From NCBI RefSeq assembly GCF_009923995.1, contig NZ_RFSK01000048.1, positions 1-48,016 on the forward strand: a stretch of 48,016 nucleotides of DNA. Direction: 5' to 3'. The translations under genes and the position numbers were made by a program. How positions within the stretch are numbered: position 1 is the stretch's first letter; the number at the start of each line of letters is the position of its first letter. The DNA comes from Janthinobacterium sp. GTDB taxonomy: Bacteria > Pseudomonadota > Gammaproteobacteria > Burkholderiales > Burkholderiaceae_D. Below the pieces are notes generated by a model. That model made no database searches, was not told the origin of the DNA, and worked only from the letters and a program-made list of their open reading frames with translations. Shown here piece by piece: positions 39,724 to 48,016 of the stretch.

Positions 39724-40830
39724 TCAGGCCAGCGCTTTCGTCAGCGCAGCGATAAAGATGGCGTTTTCCTGCGGCAGGCCGATGGAAATGCGCAGCCATT
39801 GCGGCAAGCCGTAGCTGCCCACGGGACGCACGATGACGCCCTGTTTCAGCAGCGCCAGGTTGACGCGCGCGCCGGCGCCATCGTCGTCGCCCACTTTCAC
39901 CAGCACGAAATTGCCGTGCGATGGCACGTATTCCAGGCCCAGCTGCGTGAACGCTTGCGTGAACTGCTGGTAGCCGGCCGCGTTGTTGCGCGCGCTCTGT
40001 TCGAGGAATTCCTTGTCGTTCAGGGCGGCGATGGCGGCCGCCTGCGCCAGCGAGTTGACGTTGAACGGCTGGCGGATGCGGTTCATCAGGTCCGTCAGCG
40101 CCGGCTGGGCGATGGCAAAGCCGATGCGCAGGCCGGCCAGGCCATAGGCCTTCGACAGGGTGCGCGAGACCACCAGGTTCGGATACTGGCGCACCCATGC
40201 CGTCGACTCGTACTGGTCATCGGCGGACAGGAATTCGTTGTAGGCCTCGTCCAGCACGACGACGACGTGCTGCGGCACTTTCTTCAGGAACGCCTCGAGC
40301 TGCGCGGCCGTCAGGAAGGTGCCGGTCGGGTTGTTCGGGTTGGCGATGAAGACCAGGCGCGTGTCGTCGGCGATCGCCGCCGCCATCGCGTCCAGGTCAT
40401 GGCCATAGGCTTGCGCCGGCACGACGATGTGGCGCGCGCCCAGGCCTTGCGTGGCCAGTGCGTAGACGGCGAACGAGTACTGCGAGTACACGACGGACTG
40501 GCCATGCTCGACAAACGCGTGCGCGGCGATTTCCAGGATGTCGTTGCTGCCGTTGCCCAGGGTGATCCAGTCGGCCGGCACGTCATAGCGCTTGGACAAT
40601 ACGGCTTTCAGGTCGAAGCCGTTGGCGTCCGGGTAGCGGCCCAGGTCATCGATGGCGGCGATCATCGCCTGCTTGGCCGATGCCGGCATGCCGTACGGGT
40701 TTTCATTCGACGCCAATTTGACGATGGCTGCCTCGTCGAGGCCAAACTCGCGCGCGACTTCCGCGATCGGCTTGCCGCTCTGGTAAGGGGCGATGGCGCG
40801 GACGTATTCAGGACCGATATTTTTAGACAT
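39724..40830 (-). CDS. hisC: histidinol-phosphate aminotransferase (HisC2 type)
   Basis: A 368-aa fold-type I PLP aminotransferase. KLASNENPYG near residue 40, FIANPNNPTGTF, LDEAYNEF and the PLP lysine in SRTLSKAYGLAGLRIG (about 222) are family hallmarks. Because it sits between pheA and tyrA rather than in a his operon, it may serve mainly as an aromatic aminotransferase making phenylalanine and tyrosine. Such dual use is known for HisC homologues in aro operons; here it is inference. A GGGGTC repeat fills the 77-nt gap after pheA. Confidence 0.94.
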   Translation of the reverse strand: MSKNIGPEYVRAIAPYQSGKPIAEVAREFGLDEAAIVKLASNENPYGMPASAKQAMIAAIDDLGRYPDANGFDLKAVLSKRYDVPADWITLGNGSNDILEIAAHAFVEHGQSVVYSQYSFAVYALATQGLGARHIVVPAQAYGHDLDAMAAAIADDTRLVFIANPNNPTGTFLTAAQLEAFLKKVPQHVVVVLDEAYNEFLSADDQYESTAWVRQYPNLVVSRTLSKAYGLAGLRIGFAIAQPALTDLMNRIRQPFNVNSLAQAAAIAALNDKEFLEQSARNNAAGYQQFTQAFTQLGLEYVPSHGNFVLVKVGDDDGAGARVNLALLKQGVIVRPVGSYGLPQWLRISIGLPQENAIFIAALTKALA

Positions 40831-40862
40831 GGTGTTCTTTAAAAGTTGGTGAATGATTGGTG

Positions 40863-40909
40863 AACCCCAAAAGCAATGACTGGGGTCGGCCCCCAGCCTT
40901 TACTGGGTT
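40863..40909. repeat. short GGGGTC palindromic element between pheA and hisC
   Basis: Bounded by AACCC (40863) and GGGTT (40909). The core CTGGGG-TCGGC-CCCCAG is at 40880-40896. As with the element after aroA, on the minus strand it begins at the stop codon of the upstream gene (TAACCC, pheA stop 40908-40910). A reduced version of the same repeat family. Confidence 0.7.
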
Positions 40910-41978
40910 ACAGACTGACCGGATACGACCCCAGCACCTTGAAGAAGGCCGCATTGCCCTGCAGTTCGGCCAGCGCCTGGGCGACGGCTGCATCGTGCAC
41001 GTGGCCTTCCACGTCGACATAGAAATAATACTCCCAGCTGCCCATGCGCGCCGGGCGCGACTCGAAGCGCGTCATCGACACGCCGTGTTTCGCCAGGGGT
41101 GCCAGCAGCTGGTACACGGCGCCCGCCTTGTTCGGCACGGCCAGCACCAGCGAGGTCTGGTCCTTGCCCGACGGCGCCGTCTGCAAGGTGCCGACGACGG
41201 CAAAGCGCGTGCGGTTGTGCGGGTCGTCCTGGATATGGCCTTTCACCACGCCCAGCTTGTACTGCGCGCCCGCCAGTTCGCTGGCGATGGCCGCCACCGT
41301 GCCATCCTCGCCGGCCATGCGCGCCGCCTCCGCGTTCGAGGCCACGGCGTGGCGCGCGATGTGCGGGTAGTTCTGGTTCAGCCACACCTGGCACTGCGCC
41401 AGCGCCTGCGAATGGGCGCAGATGGAGGTCACGCCATCCATGTTGCCGCTCTTCGTCATCAGGCTGTGGTGCACGGCGATGGCCACCTCGCCGCTGATGA
41501 TGAGGCTAGTCTGCAGCATCATGTCCAGGGTGCGGTTGACGGCGCCTTCCGAGGAATTCTCGATGGGTACGACGCCAAAGTCCGCCGTCCCCGCCTCGGC
41601 GGAGCGGAACACTTCATCGATGGAGGCGCACGGCAAGCCTTCGACGGCGCTGCCGAACTGCTGGTACACGGCTTGTTCGCTGAAGGTGCCGGCCGGGCCC
41701 AGATACGCCACGGTGACCCTCTTTTCCAGCGAGCGGCAGGAGGACATGATTTCGCGGAAGATGGTCTGCACTTCGCGGTCGCCCATGGGGCCGGGATTGC
41801 GCTCGGCCACGCCGCGCAGCACCTGCGCTTCGCGCTCGGGGCGGAACACGGGCGCCTGCGTTTCCGCCTTCACGTGGCCCACTTGCTGGGCAATCTGCGC
41901 GCGGCGGTTCAGGAGGTCGAGGATTTGCGCGTCGATCGCATCGATCTGTTCGCGCAGCGGTTTCAGTTTATCGGTCAT
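40908..41978 (-). CDS. pheA: bifunctional chorismate mutase / prephenate dehydratase
   Basis: A 356-aa P-protein. Residues 1-85 are an AroQ-type chorismate mutase (LREQIDAIDAQILDLLNRRA), residues about 90-270 the prephenate dehydratase domain (AYLGPAGTFSEQA, VPIENSSEGAVNRTLD, NRTRFAVVG), and residues 280-356 an ACT domain (TSLVLAVPNKAGAVYQLLAP, ESRPARMGSWEYYFYVD) that senses phenylalanine. It catalyses chorismate to phenylpyruvate. It follows serC with a 180-nt gap that contains a strong GC hairpin (42026-42046). No phenylalanine-rich leader peptide is seen, so classical attenuation is not indicated. Confidence 0.97.
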   Translation of the reverse strand: MTDKLKPLREQIDAIDAQILDLLNRRAQIAQQVGHVKAETQAPVFRPEREAQVLRGVAERNPGPMGDREVQTIFREIMSSCRSLEKRVTVAYLGPAGTFSEQAVYQQFGSAVEGLPCASIDEVFRSAEAGTADFGVVPIENSSEGAVNRTLDMMLQTSLIISGEVAIAVHHSLMTKSGNMDGVTSICAHSQALAQCQVWLNQNYPHIARHAVASNAEAARMAGEDGTVAAIASELAGAQYKLGVVKGHIQDDPHNRTRFAVVGTLQTAPSGKDQTSLVLAVPNKAGAVYQLLAPLAKHGVSMTRFESRPARMGSWEYYFYVDVEGHVHDAAVAQALAELQGNAAFFKVLGSYPVSL

Positions 41979-42025
41979 GGTTGGTTTGTTTCGTCAGCTG
42001 TACTTCAATCATTGCCGCGCGGCCT

Positions 42026-42046
42026 GCGCCGGCGGCGGGCCGGCGC
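42026..42046. other. 8-bp GC hairpin in the serC-pheA gap
   Basis: GCGCCGGC (42026-42033) / GCCGGCGC (42039-42046), loop 5 nt, 48 nt before the pheA start and 113 nt after the serC stop. No U-tract. It could slow transcription or protect a transcript end; the role is unknown. Confidence 0.5.
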
Positions 42047-42158
42047 GCTCATTCATGAGAATGCCGGACAAAATGATCAGGGCTAGGCGCGTTGCCGCTG
42101 ACAGTACGAATGTACGACAAGGCAATGCAACAACGCCCTGGACTTTTTGGCAGGCATT

Positions 42159-43250
42159 CTAGCGTCCGGCAAACTCGTTCAAATAGTTGACCAGGGCTTG
42201 CACGCCCTCGATCGGCATCGCGTTATAGATCGATGCACGCATGCCGCCGACGGACTTGTGGCCCTTCAGTTGCAGCAGGCCGCGCTGTTTCGCGCCAGCC
42301 AGGAATGCGTCGTTCAAGCTTTCGTCGCGCAGGTAGAACGGGATGGTCATGCGCGAGCGGTATTCCGGGGCGACCCGGTTCTGGTAGAAGTCGTCCGCAT
42401 CCAGCGCCGCGTACAGCAGCGCCGCTTTCTCAATATTACGCTGTTCCATGGCTGCCACGCCACCCTGGCGTTTGAGCCACTGGAAAACCAGGCCGGCGAT
42501 ATAGATGCCGTAGGTGGGCGGCGTGTTGTACATCGACTCATGTTCGGCCACGATGCTCCAGTCGAAGGCCGACGGGCAGATCGGCAGGGCCTTGCCCAGC
42601 AAGTCTTCGCGCACGATGACGACCGTCAGGCCGGCCGGGCCGATGTTTTTCTGCGCGCCGCCGAAGATCACGCCGTATTGCGATACATCAATAACCCGCG
42701 ACAGAATGTGCGAGGACATGTCGGCCACGATGGTGGTCCCCGCCGGTACGCCTGGCGCCTGCTGGAATTCCACGCCATCGATGGTTTCATTGGTGCAGAT
42801 GTGCAGGTAGGCGGCGCCTGGCGTCAGCTGCCAGTCCGATACGGCCGGCACATGCGTGAAACCGCCCGCCTGCGACGATGCCGCCACGTTGACGTTGGCG
42901 TACTTGGCCGCTTCCTTGATCGATTTGCCGGACCAGGAACCCGTGTGCACGAAGTCGATGGTGGCCGGCTGCGTGGCACCATGGCCCACCAGATTCATGG
43001 GGATGATGGCATTTTCGCCCAGGCCACCGCCCTGCAGGAACAGGATCTTGTAGTTCTCGGGCACGGCCAGCAGCTCGCGCAGGTCGGCCACGGCCTGTTT
43101 GTAGATGGAGATGAACTCGGGACCACGGTGGCTCATTTCCATCACCGACATGCCGCTGCCATGCCAGTCCTGCATCTCAAAGGCCGCTTGCGCCAGCACT
43201 TCCTTGGGCAGGACGGCCGGGCCGGCGGAGAAGTTGTAGATTTGGGTCAC
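42159..43250 (-). CDS. serC: phosphoserine aminotransferase
   Basis: A 363-aa PLP enzyme making 3-phosphoserine for serine (and a homologous step in pyridoxal phosphate synthesis). It opens with [18 protein letters not shown], the SerC signature. [34 protein letters not shown] and the PLP-lysine region [15 protein letters not shown] follow. The start is a GTG at 43248-43250 with AAGGA 7 nt upstream; the longer frame to 43325 runs into the DUF2059 gene and lacks similarity. It follows DUF2059 by 25 nt in the gyrA-serC-pheA block. Confidence 0.96.
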   Translation of the reverse strand: MTQIYNFSAGPAVLPKEVLAQAAFEMQDWHGSGMSVMEMSHRGPEFISIYKQAVADLRELLAVPENYKILFLQGGGLGENAIIPMNLVGHGATQPATIDFVHTGSWSGKSIKEAAKYANVNVAASSQAGGFTHVPAVSDWQLTPGAAYLHICTNETIDGVEFQQAPGVPAGTTIVADMSSHILSRVIDVSQYGVIFGGAQKNIGPAGLTVVIVREDLLGKALPICPSAFDWSIVAEHESMYNTPPTYGIYIAGLVFQWLKRQGGVAAMEQRNIEKAALLYAALDADDFYQNRVAPEYRSRMTIPFYLRDESLNDAFLAGAKQRGLLQLKGHKSVGGMRASIYNAMPIEGVQALVNYLNEFAGR

Positions 43251-43275
43251 GATACGGTCCTTGGCAAAATGAAAA

Positions 43276-43860
43276 TTATTGGGGCGGCTGCGTGGCCGCC
43301 CGCATGACTTGCTCCAGCACGGCATTGACGCGCGGGATCAGCACGCGCTGGCTGATGGCCATCGATTCGGCCGACAACTGCGGCATGGTGGCCAGCATCT
43401 TGCGCCCCAGCGGCGTCTTGTAGAAGGCCGTCAGCTGCTCGACTTCCGGCACCGTGTAATAGCGCGCGTACAGGGGCACCATCTCGGCGCCCAGCTCGTC
43501 AATCAGGGTCGGGTCGGCCAGCACCTGCGTCAGGGTGGCGACGGCCACGGGAATCTCTTCCTCGGCACTGGCCAGCGCGCGCGCCTTGCGCTGCTCGTCC
43601 AGCCGCGGATCGGTATTGATTTGCTGTTGCGCCGACTGGCGGATCATTTCCGGCACCGATTGCAGCATCTGGTCGAAGATGCTGCGCGTGAGCTGCGGGA
43701 ACTGCATCGCCTCGAGCATGCGCCGCACGGCCACTTTCATGGCGGGGCTGGGCGCGGCCTGGCGGGCCGGCGCGGCTTGCGTGCTCTGGGCCAGGGCCGG
43801 CAGGGTGGCAAGAAAGGCCAGCGAAAACGCGGCGAAGAAGGTGGCGACGATTTTTCTCAT
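43276..43860 (-). CDS. exported DUF2059 domain protein
   Basis: A 194-aa protein with a signal peptide (1-24, ending LPALAQ) and a helical periplasmic domain containing the DUF2059 region ([20 protein letters not shown], then [18 protein letters not shown]). The function of DUF2059 is not known. The ATG at 43860 is the one that starts the signal peptide. It is conserved between gyrA and serC in many betaproteobacteria, as far as I recall, which suggests a fixed operon position rather than recent insertion. A hairpin at 43938-43961 lies between it and gyrA. Confidence 0.88.
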   Translation of the reverse strand: MRKIVATFFAAFSLAFLATLPALAQSTQAAPARQAAPSPAMKVAVRRMLEAMQFPQLTRSIFDQMLQSVPEMIRQSAQQQINTDPRLDEQRKARALASAEEEIPVAVATLTQVLADPTLIDELGAEMVPLYARYYTVPEVEQLTAFYKTPLGRKMLATMPQLSAESMAISQRVLIPRVNAVLEQVMRAATQPPQ

Positions 43861-43937
43861 GGCATGCGGGACTTTACAAAAGCGGGGAACAACTTGAAAT
43901 ATGCAGGCTGGCGCCGCAACGGGCACGCCAACAGCAA

Positions 43938-43961
43938 TTGGGGCTCCTCGCGGAGCCCCAA
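43938..43961 (-). terminator. hairpin at the end of gyrA
   Basis: A perfect 10-bp stem TTGGGGCTCC (43938-43947) / GGAGCCCCAA (43952-43961) with a 4-nt loop. It begins 5 nt after the gyrA stop. The U-tract is poor (AATTG), so termination is probably partial and some read-through into DUF2059-serC is likely. Confidence 0.65.
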
Positions 43962-43966
43962 TCATC

Positions 43967-46627
43967 TTACTCCGGCTGGGCCGGATCGGCCGCCGCCGGC
44001 GCGGCATCCGTGCCCGCCTCCGTCGTCAGCTCGACTTCGTCGATATCCGTCTCCACCACGCGCTGCAGGCCGGACAGCTTGGTGCCGTCTTCCACGGCGA
44101 TCAGGGTCACGCCCTGCGTCGCGCGGCCCATCTCGCGGATTTCCGACACGCGGGTGCGGATCAAGACGCCGCCGGTGGTGATCAGCATGATTTCATCGCT
44201 GGTATCGACCAGGGTCGCGGCAACCACCTTGCCGTTGCGCTCGCTGGTCTGGATGGCGATCATGCCTTTCGTGCCACGGCCGTGGCGCGTGTACTCGGTG
44301 ATCGGCGTACGCTTGCCGTAGCCGTTCTCCGTGGCCGTCAGCACCGACTGCTGCTCGTTCTCGGCCACCAGCAGGGCGATCACGTGCTGGCCCTCTTCCA
44401 GGTTCATGCCGCGCACGCCGCGCGCCGTGCGGCCCATCGGACGCACGTCGTTTTCGTCGAAGCGCACTGCCTTGCCCGAATCGGAGAACAGCATCACGTC
44501 GTGCTGGCCGTCCGTCAGCGCGGCGCCGATCAGGAAGTCGCCGTCGTCCAGGTCGACCGCGATGATGCCGGCCTTGCGTGGATTGCTGAAGTCCTTCAGC
44601 GGCGTCTTTTTCACGGTACCCAGGCTGGTCGACATGAAGACGTAATGATCTTCCGGGAAGGTGCGGTTTTCGCCCGACAGCGGCAGGATCACGGTGATCT
44701 TTTCGTTGTCCTGCAGCGGGAACATGTTGACGATCGGCTTGCCGCGCGAGTTGCGCGAGCCTTGCGGCACTTCCCACACCTTCAGCCAGTACATGCGGCC
44801 ACGGTCCGAGAAGCACAGGATGTAGTCGTGCGTATTGGCGATGAACAGCTGGTCGATCCAGTCTTCCTCTTTCGTCGCCATGGCCTGCTTGCCGCGCCCG
44901 CCGCGCTTCTGCGCGCGGTATTCGGTGATCGGCTGCGCCTTCATGTAGCCCGTGTGCGACAGGGTCACGACCATGTCCTGCGGCGTGATCAGGTCTTCCG
45001 TTTCCAGGTCGGTGGCATTCAGTTCGATCTGCGAGCGGCGCACGTCCTTGTTGCCGGCGCCGTATTCGTTCATCGCCAGGGTCATTTCATCGGTGATGAT
45101 GACGGTGACGCGTTCCGGCTTGGCCAGGATGTCGAGCAAGTCGGCGATGTGCGCCATGATGTCGCGGTACTCGTTGACGATCTTGTCCTGCTCCAGGCCG
45201 GTCAGGCGCTGCAGGCGCATCTGCAGAATTTCCTGCGCCTGGTCGTCCGACAGCTTGTACAAGCCATCCGTCTGCATGCCGTAATGCTTCGGCAGGTTTT
45301 CCGGACGGTAGGCATCCACGCCGCCCGGCGTCGTGCCGTCGCCCGTGCGGGCCAGCATTTCGCGCACGACGGACGAATCCCAGGCCTTGGCCATCAGCTC
45401 GACCTTGGCGATCGGCGGCGTCGGCGCGGCCTTGATGATGGCGATGAAGTCATCGATGTTGGCCAGCGCGACAGCCAGGCCTTCCAGTACATGACCACGT
45501 TCGCGCGCCTTGCGCAGTTCGAACACGGTGCGGCGCGTCACCACTTCGCGGCGGTGCGACAGGAAGCATTGCAGCATCTGCTTGAGGTTCAGCAGCTTTG
45601 GCTGGCCGTCGACCAGGGCCACCATGTTCATGCCGAAGGTGTCTTGCAGCTGAGTCTGCTTGTACAGGTTGTTCAGCACCACTTCCGGCACTTCGCCCCG
45701 TTTCAGCTCGATCACCACGCGCATGCCCGACTTGTCGGATTCGTCGCGGATGTCGGAAATGCCGTCCAGCTTCTTGTCGCGCACGTTTTCGGCGATGCGT
45801 TCCAGCAAGGACTTCTTGTTGACCTGGAATGGCAGCTCGTCGACGATGATGGCGATGCGGCCGCCATCCTTGCCGTATTCCTCGAAGTGCGTCTTGGCGC
45901 GCATGACGACGCGGCCGCGGCCCGTGCGGTAGCCGTCGCGCACGCCCGAGACGCCGTAGATGATGCCGGCCGTCGGGAAATCGGGCGCAGGGATCAGTTC
46001 GATCAATTCATCGATCGAGCAGTCCGGGTTGCGCAGCACGTGCAGGGCGCCGTTGATGACTTCGGTAATGTTGTGTGGCGGAATGTTCGTCGCCATGCCC
46101 ACGGCGATGCCGGAAGAACCGTTGATCAGCAGGTTCGGGATACGCGTCGGCAAGACCGTCGGTTCCTTTTCCTTGCCGTCATAGTTGGGCTGGAAGTCGA
46201 CCGTGTCCTTGTCGATATCGGCCAGCAGCTCGCTGGCGATCTTGTCCAGGCGGCACTCCGTGTAACGCATGGCCGCGGCGCCGTCGCCGTCGACGGAACC
46301 GAAGTTGCCCTGGCCATCGATCAGCATGTAGCGCAGCGAAAAATCTTGCGCCATGCGCACCAAGGTGTCGTAGATCGAGGCATCGCCGTGGGGGTGGTAT
46401 TTACCCATGGTTTCGCCGACCACGCGGGCGCACTTGACGTAAGGGCGGTTCCACACGTTGTTCATTTCATGCATCGCGAACAAGACGCGGCGGTGCACTG
46501 GCTTCAAGCCATCGCGCGCATCCGGCAAGGCGCGCCCGACGATCACGCTCATGGCGTAATCGAGGTAGCTCTTGCGCATCTCTTCTTCGAGGGAAATAGG
46601 AATTGTTTCTTTTGCGAATTGATCCAT
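43967..46627 (-). CDS. gyrA: DNA gyrase subunit A
   Basis: An 886-aa type II topoisomerase subunit (E. coli 875 aa). The winged-helix and tower domains carry the catalytic Tyr122 (AAMRYTE). The C-terminal beta-pinwheel (from about 520) contains a GyrA box, QKRGGRG, so it is gyrase rather than topoisomerase IV. The quinolone-resistance region reads [11 protein letters not shown], giving Ala83 and Asp87 in E. coli numbering, which needs no offset here. With GyrB it introduces negative supercoils. The acidic C-terminal tail is Ala/Asp/Glu-rich. It is the first gene of the minus-strand block; a promoter is predicted at 46660-46687. Confidence 0.98.
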   Translation of the reverse strand: MDQFAKETIPISLEEEMRKSYLDYAMSVIVGRALPDARDGLKPVHRRVLFAMHEMNNVWNRPYVKCARVVGETMGKYHPHGDASIYDTLVRMAQDFSLRYMLIDGQGNFGSVDGDGAAAMRYTECRLDKIASELLADIDKDTVDFQPNYDGKEKEPTVLPTRIPNLLINGSSGIAVGMATNIPPHNITEVINGALHVLRNPDCSIDELIELIPAPDFPTAGIIYGVSGVRDGYRTGRGRVVMRAKTHFEEYGKDGGRIAIIVDELPFQVNKKSLLERIAENVRDKKLDGISDIRDESDKSGMRVVIELKRGEVPEVVLNNLYKQTQLQDTFGMNMVALVDGQPKLLNLKQMLQCFLSHRREVVTRRTVFELRKARERGHVLEGLAVALANIDDFIAIIKAAPTPPIAKVELMAKAWDSSVVREMLARTGDGTTPGGVDAYRPENLPKHYGMQTDGLYKLSDDQAQEILQMRLQRLTGLEQDKIVNEYRDIMAHIADLLDILAKPERVTVIITDEMTLAMNEYGAGNKDVRRSQIELNATDLETEDLITPQDMVVTLSHTGYMKAQPITEYRAQKRGGRGKQAMATKEEDWIDQLFIANTHDYILCFSDRGRMYWLKVWEVPQGSRNSRGKPIVNMFPLQDNEKITVILPLSGENRTFPEDHYVFMSTSLGTVKKTPLKDFSNPRKAGIIAVDLDDGDFLIGAALTDGQHDVMLFSDSGKAVRFDENDVRPMGRTARGVRGMNLEEGQHVIALLVAENEQQSVLTATENGYGKRTPITEYTRHGRGTKGMIAIQTSERNGKVVAATLVDTSDEIMLITTGGVLIRTRVSEIREMGRATQGVTLIAVEDGTKLSGLQRVVETDIDEVELTTEAGTDAAPAAADPAQPE

Positions 46628-46659
46628 TGGCGGTTCGACTGATCTCAGGCTGTGGTTAA

Positions 46660-46687
46660 CTTATCTGCTACGCAATGTATGACGCAA
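46660..46687 (-). promoter_or_regulatory. predicted gyrA promoter
   Basis: On the minus strand TTGCGT (46687-46682), 16-nt spacer, GATAAG (46665-46660), about 33 nt before the gyrA start. The rest of the 612-nt gyrA-ompA gap shows a CGTACC-ATTC-GGTACG hairpin (46763-46778) and AT-rich stretches, but no gene. Prediction only. Confidence 0.4.
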
Positions 46688-47165
46688 TACTGCATATCCT
46701 GGGTGGCTGCCAGGGCGGCGTGCCGCGCAAAAAATGGCCGGGACAGTGACAAGGCCGCTAGCCGTACCATTCGGTACGTCCAGGCCATGCCGCGCTACCG
46801 TGCACTTTTTGTTTAGCACTCTTAACAGCCAAGCGCACGATTTTAGCATGCGCGCCCCGCTACCTGTACAAATTGGCCAGACCGGCAATATTGACAGTTT
46901 GCACCGGCGCCGTGCGGGCTTGCCTGTCGATAATGCACAATGGCAATACCAGTTCAAGTCTTCTGCCCTAAAAAGAGGCAAAAAAAGCGATCAATTGTTA
47001 CAGACGCGTTACAAATGAGCATTTCCGTTGCGTGAAAACAACGTGCGGTCTAAAATCGGGCAAGCTTTGATTTAACCACGGTCGTGTGCCCCTGATGCGT
47101 GTGGCAAAATGACTGGGAAGTTAATTGCTAGTTTCGCAATCTGAAACGAGCGCATATGGTCTACA

Positions 47166-47174
47166 TGATAAAAT
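47166..47174 (+). promoter_or_regulatory. extended -10 of the OmpA-family gene
   Basis: TGA-TAAAAT (47166-47174), an extended -10, with no clear -35 at 17 nt. Transcription would begin near 47181 and give a leader of about 60 nt to the ATG at 47240. Confidence 0.45.
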
Positions 47175-47239
47175 CTTGGCACGTAGCACCAGTAGCGCAG
47201 TGTTGTTCTGCGGATATCACCCCCCGAAAGGAAAAAAGA

Positions 47240-47953
47240 ATGAATAAATTTGTAACGCTGTTTTTCGCTGCATCCGCAGTGATTGCTGGCTCGGCTTCGG
47301 CCCAAACCCCAACCTCCCCACCGTTCGCGCCAGTTACCACTGACATCAAAGCACCTAGCCCAAAAAGCGCTTACGTGCAAGATGCTCGCGGCGTGATCGT
47401 GCGTGACCCATTCGGCCTGTGCTGGCGTACCGGTTACTGGACACCTGCTGACGCGGTGCCAGGTTGCGACGTTCCCCTGTGCGTAGAGCCAGAAACTCTG
47501 CAAGACGGCAAATGCGTGGCTCCACCTCCGCCACCAGCACCACCAGCACCAGCGCCAGTCGTCGTGGTACCAGTACCAGTCGTCGTAGCTCCTACCTCGG
47601 AAAAAGTCAGCTTCGCTGCTGATGCATTCTTCGATTTCGACAAAGCTACGCTGAAGCCAGAAGGCAAAGCCAAGCTGGACGAGCTGACCGCACAACTGGG
47701 CGGCATCAACCTGGAAGTCATCATCGCCGTGGGTCACACCGACTCCGTCGGCACCGATGCTTACAACCAAAAACTGTCGGTACGTCGTGCTGATGCTGTC
47801 AAATCCTACCTGGTTTCCAAAGGCGTTGAAAGCAACCGTGTGTACACCGAAGGCAAAGGCGAAAAACAACCAGTGGCTAGCAACGCTACCGCTGAAGGCC
47901 GTGCTAAAAACCGTCGCGTGGAAATCGAAGTTGTCGGTACCCGCAACAAGTAA
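47240..47953 (+). CDS. OmpA-family outer-membrane/peptidoglycan-binding protein
   Basis: A 237-aa protein. A signal peptide (1-22, ending GSASAQ) is followed by a short domain of about 75 residues with four cysteines (FGLCWRTG, GCDVPLCVE, GKC), a proline/valine linker (PPPPPAPPAPAPVVVVPVPV) and a C-terminal OmpA domain: FFDFDKATLKPEGKAKLDEL, then VGHTDSVGTDAYNQKLSVRR and NRRVEIEV. The 8-stranded OmpA barrel is absent, as in the short OmpA proteins of betaproteobacteria. AAGGA lies 7 nt before the ATG, and codon use is that of a highly expressed gene (many CTG/GCT/CGT). The OmpA domain binds diaminopimelate in peptidoglycan. Monocistronic. Confidence 0.95.
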   Translation: MNKFVTLFFAASAVIAGSASAQTPTSPPFAPVTTDIKAPSPKSAYVQDARGVIVRDPFGLCWRTGYWTPADAVPGCDVPLCVEPETLQDGKCVAPPPPPAPPAPAPVVVVPVPVVVAPTSEKVSFAADAFFDFDKATLKPEGKAKLDELTAQLGGINLEVIIAVGHTDSVGTDAYNQKLSVRRADAVKSYLVSKGVESNRVYTEGKGEKQPVASNATAEGRAKNRRVEIEVVGTRNK

Positions 47954-47968
47954 TAGCTGAGCCCCCTG

Positions 47969-47995
47969 GACTTGCCGCAAGTTATCGCGCAAGTC
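47969..47995 (+). other. hairpin after the OmpA-family gene
   Basis: GACTTGC (47969-47975) / GCAAGTC (47989-47995), a 7-bp stem with a 13-nt loop starting 16 nt after the stop. No U-tract follows within the window; the sequence ends in GGAAAAAACCC, which could be the left arm of a terminator cut off at the edge. Confidence 0.45.
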
Positions 47996-48016
47996 AAGGA
48001 CAGCAGGAAAAAACCC

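Noticed and set aside
41979..42158. Phenylalanine attenuator before pheA
   Set aside because: There is a GC hairpin but no Phe-rich leader peptide and no alternative terminator with a U-tract.
43901..46642. 913-codon open frame on the plus strand antisense to gyrA
   Set aside because: Same reason: the complementary strand encodes complete GyrA, and the antisense product is His/Arg/Val-rich without family features.

Overview
The window is chromosomal DNA from a GC-rich, Gram-negative betaproteobacterium. The most likely family is Oxalobacteraceae, close to Janthinobacterium, Duganella or Massilia. This rests on the gene order gyrA - DUF2059 - serC - pheA - hisC - tyrA - aroA - cmk - rpsA - ihfB - lapA - lapB, on a PEP-CTERM surface protein, on a DUF4148 protein, and on intergenic GGGGTCAGACCC-type palindromes. 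The genus is inferred from memory of family-level gene order; no database search was run. No rRNA, tRNA, CRISPR array, prophage or insertion sequence is visible.

Left part (1-11.5 kb). A small secreted DUF4148 protein is followed by a complete efflux cassette: outer-membrane lipoprotein, MarR regulator, FUSC/AaeB-type pump, DUF1656/AaeX-type small membrane protein and HlyD-type adaptor. Convergent to it lie an SDR reductase, a dsbA operon with a tiny membrane protein, and a TonB-receptor-like barrel that appears to lack its plug. A LysR regulator is divergent from a DODA/LigB-type dioxygenase.

Middle part (11.5-30.2 kb). This is a mosaic of single genes and short operons: YlqF GTPase, two unrecognised proteins, a class II HDAC-like deacetylase, and a MoxR / DUF58 / transglutaminase / MltB cluster with overlapping ends, in which the DUF58 gene is frameshifted. 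An unusual AT-rich interval with promoter-like and hairpin-forming elements follows, ahead of a small HTH protein. Next come cysM, a cNMP-domain/thioredoxin-reductase-like fusion, an M28 peptidase with a C-terminal fibronectin-like domain, a phospholipase-D/cardiolipin synthase, a PEP-CTERM protein, a fatty-acid hydroxylase/sterol desaturase and a secreted helix-hairpin-helix protein with a histone-H1-like tail.

Right part (30.3-48 kb). A long minus-strand housekeeping block runs from gyrA through serine/aromatic amino-acid synthesis (serC, pheA, hisC, tyrA, aroA), cmk, rpsA and ihfB into envelope genes (lapA, lapB, ugd, hldA). A 0.6-kb intergenic region then separates gyrA from a divergent OmpA-family gene at the right edge.

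The most promising undescribed items are: the structured AT-rich leader between mltB and the HTH gene, including a 26-codon ORF whose stop overlaps the HTH start; two families of intergenic palindromic repeats, one of which sits exactly at stop codons within the aromatic operon; the plugless TonB barrel; and the secreted histone-like HhH protein.
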